The notes beneath the pieces were generated by a model. The model saw only the letters and a list, made by a program, of their open reading frames with translations. It searched no databases and had not been told where the DNA came from. Below are positions 14,371 to 16,932 of a DNA stretch of 16,932 nt, in pieces. The position numbers and the translations under genes are program-made. The stretch is from positions 1 through 16,932 of the forward strand of contig OMSP01000255.1 in the NCBI GenBank assembly GCA_900313775.1, in the 5' to 3' direction. Source of the DNA: an uncultured Eubacteriales bacterium. Lineage in GTDB: Bacteria; Bacillota; Clostridia; Lachnospirales; Lachnospiraceae. Position 1 is the first letter of the stretch. The number at the start of each line of letters is the position of its first letter.

Positions 14371-16113
14371 TCAGTAGAAATACTCATCATCACCGGAATC
14401 AAAATATCCATTTGAGCCTGAGGGCTTCGAAGGCGTTTTAGTGTTGGAAGAAGGTGTGGTCACCGTTGTCTTTTGCTGTTGTTTAGGTTGAACAGGTTTT
14501 TCAACCTTGACCACAATTCTTTTTGTGCAGCCGCCGGAGCTTATGGTGAGAGTAGTTTTACCTGCCGCGATTGCTTTGACAGTTCCGTCAGCACTGACAG
14601 TGGCTATATCTGTATCGGACATGTTGTAAGATATGCTCTCAGAAGAGAACTTTTCAGGCGACAGAGCTGGTTTGAGGGTCGTGGATTTACCGACTTTCAG
14701 CTTGATCGTATCATCCACATTGTCGATGCTTGTAACTTTCGGAATTACTGTGATCTGAACGCTTTCTGTGTAGTCTTTTGCTTTCATCGTGAGGACAGCA
14801 TCACCGACAGACAATGCTCGCATGTACCCGTTTTTGTCGACAGTAAAGATACTGTCATCCGATGAAGTAAAAGTGATCTTCTCATCGGAAAACCGCTCCG
14901 GTTCCACGCTGTATTCAGGAGTCAGTTCATCACCGATATAGATCTTGGTGTCGGCAGATATTCCCTCTATGTCTGTGACATGTCTGGGTATGGTTTTCCA
15001 TACGACAAAGCATGCGGCTGCTCCGCACAGGATCAGAGCGAGACAGACGGAGGCGATCCTCCTGCGACGGCGTCTCTGGCCGGCTGACAGACGTCCGGTC
15101 TCGAGCTTGTTATGACGGTGTTTGATATCCGAGAGCAGGCCGGATTCGGACGAAGTATGGAGATGTTCATCCGGTTCTTTGCCCCAGTCTTTATCGTGAA
15201 TCAAAGCCTCCAGATCATCGAGCATTTCCTGAGCGCTCTGATAGCGGTCTTCCGCATGGAATCGACAGGCTTTGAGTATTATCTGCTTGAGCCGTCTGGA
15301 ACCGTGTGCCGGAGGCGGGATCTCTTTTCCGCTGATGCGCTTGGCGAGGGCGTCATCTTCATCGTCTGTCGTAAACAGTTCCGGATATTGGGGCAAGAAA
15401 GGACTGCGGCTGTCATTGAGATACTTGTACATGACAAGTCCCAGAGAATAGATGTCCACATTTGATCCGTATCCTTCTCCGCGGAAGACTTCCGGAGCCA
15501 TAAAAGTGTAGGTGCCTTTTCTGGAATGAATCGTGTGCGTGTACTCCAGGATCTGCGCGATACCGAAGTCGCCGAGCTTATAATCGCCGCTGTTGGACAG
15601 GAAAATATTATCCGGTTTGATATCTCTGTGAACGATGCCGTTCTGCTGACAGTACACAAGACCTTTGCAGATGTCGAGCCCCAGGCGGGCCACTTCTCTG
15701 ACGGTCAACGGCGATTCAAGTATATGGTCGATCAGAGGGGTCAGTTTTTCGATTCGTATCAGGATGTCCCAGCCGGCATCGTCATCGTGGCGAATCACCT
15801 GATGGTCTTCATAGCTGACGATATGGCTGTTGCCCTTGAGCTGATACATCAGACGGTATTCACGGACATTGGCGCTGACAGCCTCCTGATAATAGGCTTC
15901 CAGATCCTCCTGTCGGATGCCGCGGGAGAGGATAGCTTTGCGCGCTTCCTCATCTCCCGGAATAGTGATCGCCTTCATGGCGGAAAAAGAGACATGGCCC
16001 AAGGCGTCCTTCTTCTGAATCTCAAAAAGTTTGCCTTCCGAGCCCTGTCCCAGTTGTTTGGTGATATACCATGAACCGAAGATCGGTTCGTATTTTGTGT
16101 ACTCACATTCCAT
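14371..16113 (-). CDS. Membrane Ser/Thr protein kinase with two extracellular bacterial Ig-like domains
   Basis: A 580-residue Hanks-type kinase. Cytoplasmic part: glycine loop LGQGSEG (21-27), Lys 47 in AMKAI, an acidic alpha-C region (about 75-90), catalytic VHRDIKPDN (Asp 164, Asn 169), DFG (182-184), MAPEVF (205-210) and DIYSLG (220-225). All residues for activity are present. A basic run (347-352) and one membrane helix (353-372) put the C-terminus outside. The ectodomain is two BIG2-like Ig repeats (about 380-456 and 458-537, each with a SxxGT/VxAxxxGxxxLT-type strand pair), a Pro/Ser/Thr/Lys linker, and an acidic aromatic tail GYFDSGDDEYFY. PknB-type PASTA repeats are absent, so the external ligand should differ from muropeptides. 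It begins two bases after the upstream surface gene ends and has no clear ribosome binding site, implying coupling. Confidence 0.92.
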   Translation of the reverse strand: MECEYTKYEPIFGSWYITKQLGQGSEGKLFEIQKKDALGHVSFSAMKAITIPGDEEARKAILSRGIRQEDLEAYYQEAVSANVREYRLMYQLKGNSHIVSYEDHQVIRHDDDAGWDILIRIEKLTPLIDHILESPLTVREVARLGLDICKGLVYCQQNGIVHRDIKPDNIFLSNSGDYKLGDFGIAQILEYTHTIHSRKGTYTFMAPEVFRGEGYGSNVDIYSLGLVMYKYLNDSRSPFLPQYPELFTTDDEDDALAKRISGKEIPPPAHGSRRLKQIILKACRFHAEDRYQSAQEMLDDLEALIHDKDWGKEPDEHLHTSSESGLLSDIKHRHNKLETGRLSAGQRRRRRRIASVCLALILCGAAACFVVWKTIPRHVTDIEGISADTKIYIGDELTPEYSVEPERFSDEKITFTSSDDSIFTVDKNGYMRALSVGDAVLTMKAKDYTESVQITVIPKVTSIDNVDDTIKLKVGKSTTLKPALSPEKFSSESISYNMSDTDIATVSADGTVKAIAAGKTTLTISSGGCTKRIVVKVEKPVQPKQQQKTTVTTPSSNTKTPSKPSGSNGYFDSGDDEYFY

Positions 16114-16115
16114 CG

Positions 16116-16932
16116 TTATCTTGCTTTGATCGTAATAACTCTGGAATACGGACTGTAATAATACTTGCCGCCGATTTTGACGCGTGCCCTTATCTTATAA
16201 CTGTACCGGCGCTTTTTCTTCAAGCCCTTGTGCGTGACTGATCTGACCCGGGACGGCTTAGTCAGTACACGGCGGTATTTCTTACTGCCGGGGAACTTGA
16301 CATAGATGAGATAATGGCTGGCAGCAGGGACCTTTTTCCAGGATAGCTTGGCACCTCTCTGGGACACTTTAATGCTGAGAGAAGGCTTGGCAAGTTTCGA
16401 AATGACGGTGACTGTCTTTGATGCGGCTTTATAATCACGGGATCCCTTTGTATAGACAGTGATCCGGGCCGTGCCCGGCTTCAGACAGGTGACAATGCCT
16501 TTGCTGCTGACTTTGGCTATCTCGGGTGCACTGCTCTTGTACTTGAGAGCTGAGCATGCCTTGGCACCCAGCTTAAATGGTTTTCCGCATTTACCGTTAT
16601 AGCTGTTCTTAGAGGTAGTTATTCTCTGAGCGGCTTTGCTGACAGTGACCGGTATCTTCAGTTCGGCCGAACTGAAAGCAAGGGTCGAGTCTGTTGTAAG
16701 TGTTATGACCGCCTTTCCGGCATGCTGAGGTGCGATCTCAAAGCGATTGGCATTGACCATTCCAACCAATACGACATCTGAATCGGACGAAGAAATATAC
16801 AGATTGGTTTCAGCCGAGGCATTAAAATAATAATAAGTGTCACCTTGGTCAAGGTCTTTATAAGTATAGTTAAGCTCCTTGACGGAGCAATTGATCGTCT
16901 GTGTATACGGGATATAAGGAGCATTCTCAAAA
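16116..16932 (-). CDS. Surface protein with bacterial Ig-like and fibronectin III domains, 5'-partial
   Basis: The frame is open to the right edge of the window, so the true start and signal peptide are outside; the TTG at 16769 is internal. About 271 codons are visible. They read, from the edge, an Asn/Tyr-rich beta segment (NLYISSSDSDVV), a short BIG2-like unit, a second BIG2-like domain (AKVSSKGIVTCLKPGTARIT), and a terminal fibronectin III domain (AKPSLSIKVSQRGAKLSWKK to the end) with a basic GLKKKRRY turn like those of the secreted hydrolase at 10743. There is no catalytic or sorting motif in the visible part. It ends two bases before the kinase start, so the two are likely made together; it may be a partner or target of the kinase ectodomain (inference). 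Confidence 0.8.
   Translation of the reverse strand, partial: FENAPYIPYTQTINCSVKELNYTYKDLDQGDTYYYFNASAETNLYISSSDSDVVLVGMVNANRFEIAPQHAGKAVITLTTDSTLAFSSAELKIPVTVSKAAQRITTSKNSYNGKCGKPFKLGAKACSALKYKSSAPEIAKVSSKGIVTCLKPGTARITVYTKGSRDYKAASKTVTVISKLAKPSLSIKVSQRGAKLSWKKVPAASHYLIYVKFPGSKKYRRVLTKPSRVRSVTHKGLKKKRRYSYKIRARVKIGGKYYYSPYSRVITIKAR

Noticed and set aside
13914..14411. A longer HD hydrolase starting at 14411
   Set aside because: The extra 24 residues overlap the kinase C-terminus and have no ribosome binding site, while the ATG at 14339 has a strong one.
16116..16769. The surface protein as a complete 217-residue gene from the TTG at 16769
   Set aside because: The same frame stays open to the window edge with plausible Ig-like sequence and there is no signal peptide at 16769, so it is an internal codon.

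Overview
The window reads as low-GC-phylum but moderate-GC (roughly 50-55 %) Clostridia DNA. A gut or oral Lachnospiraceae- or Anaerovoracaceae-like anaerobe is my best guess. The reasons are the pairing of a NusG domain II protein with a Gx transporter, a SpoIIE-type phosphatase remnant, strong AGGAGG-like ribosome binding sites, U-tract hairpin terminators, and secreted proteins ending in lysine-rich fibronectin III or Ig-like repeats. The genus cannot be fixed from sequence reading alone. I see no insertion sequence, tRNA, rRNA, CRISPR array or phage gene.

Left part (1-3320), mostly housekeeping. The window opens three or so codons inside metK (S-adenosylmethionine synthetase, +). Converging on it is a minus-strand pair, a NusG domain II membrane protein followed with zero spacing by a Gx/HepS-like membrane transporter. 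Upstream of that pair is ridA (-), which ends in a strong terminator placed only 10 bases before the NusG-II start. Diverging from ridA is a small membrane-anchored Gly/Pro/Gln-rich protein (+) with its own terminator.

Central operon (about 3338-10452, +), the most interesting part. An extended -10 promoter lies just behind the preceding terminator. It serves four tightly packed genes: (1) a cytoplasmic GAF domain fused to a MacB/LolD-type ABC ATPase; (2) a 1082-residue, two-FtsX-domain permease with about 300 residues of coiled-coil arm and helical tip on the outside; (3) a PlsC-like lysophospholipid acyltransferase carrying a C-terminal zinc ribbon; (4) an ESS-family (GltS-like) sodium:glutamate symporter using a TTG start behind a perfect AGGAGG. 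The first two form a type VII (mechanotransmission) ABC system that appears to have a built-in small-molecule or redox sensor. Directly after gene 4 lie the ruins of a fifth gene, a SpoIIE/PP2C-type phosphatase reduced to three out-of-frame fragments.

Right part (10743-16932), secreted and signalling proteins. A 1033-residue secreted lipase-fold hydrolase (+) carries a CxxC module and two fibronectin III domains. It ends at a bidirectional terminator shared with a minus-strand cluster entering from the right edge: a surface protein with Ig-like and fibronectin III domains (its 5' end lies outside the window), a Hanks-type Ser/Thr kinase whose ectodomain is two bacterial Ig-like domains instead of PASTA repeats, and a RelA/SpoT-like HD hydrolase of lower GC content. 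The kinase starts two bases after the surface protein ends, and the hydrolase starts 31 bases after the kinase, so they are probably co-transcribed.
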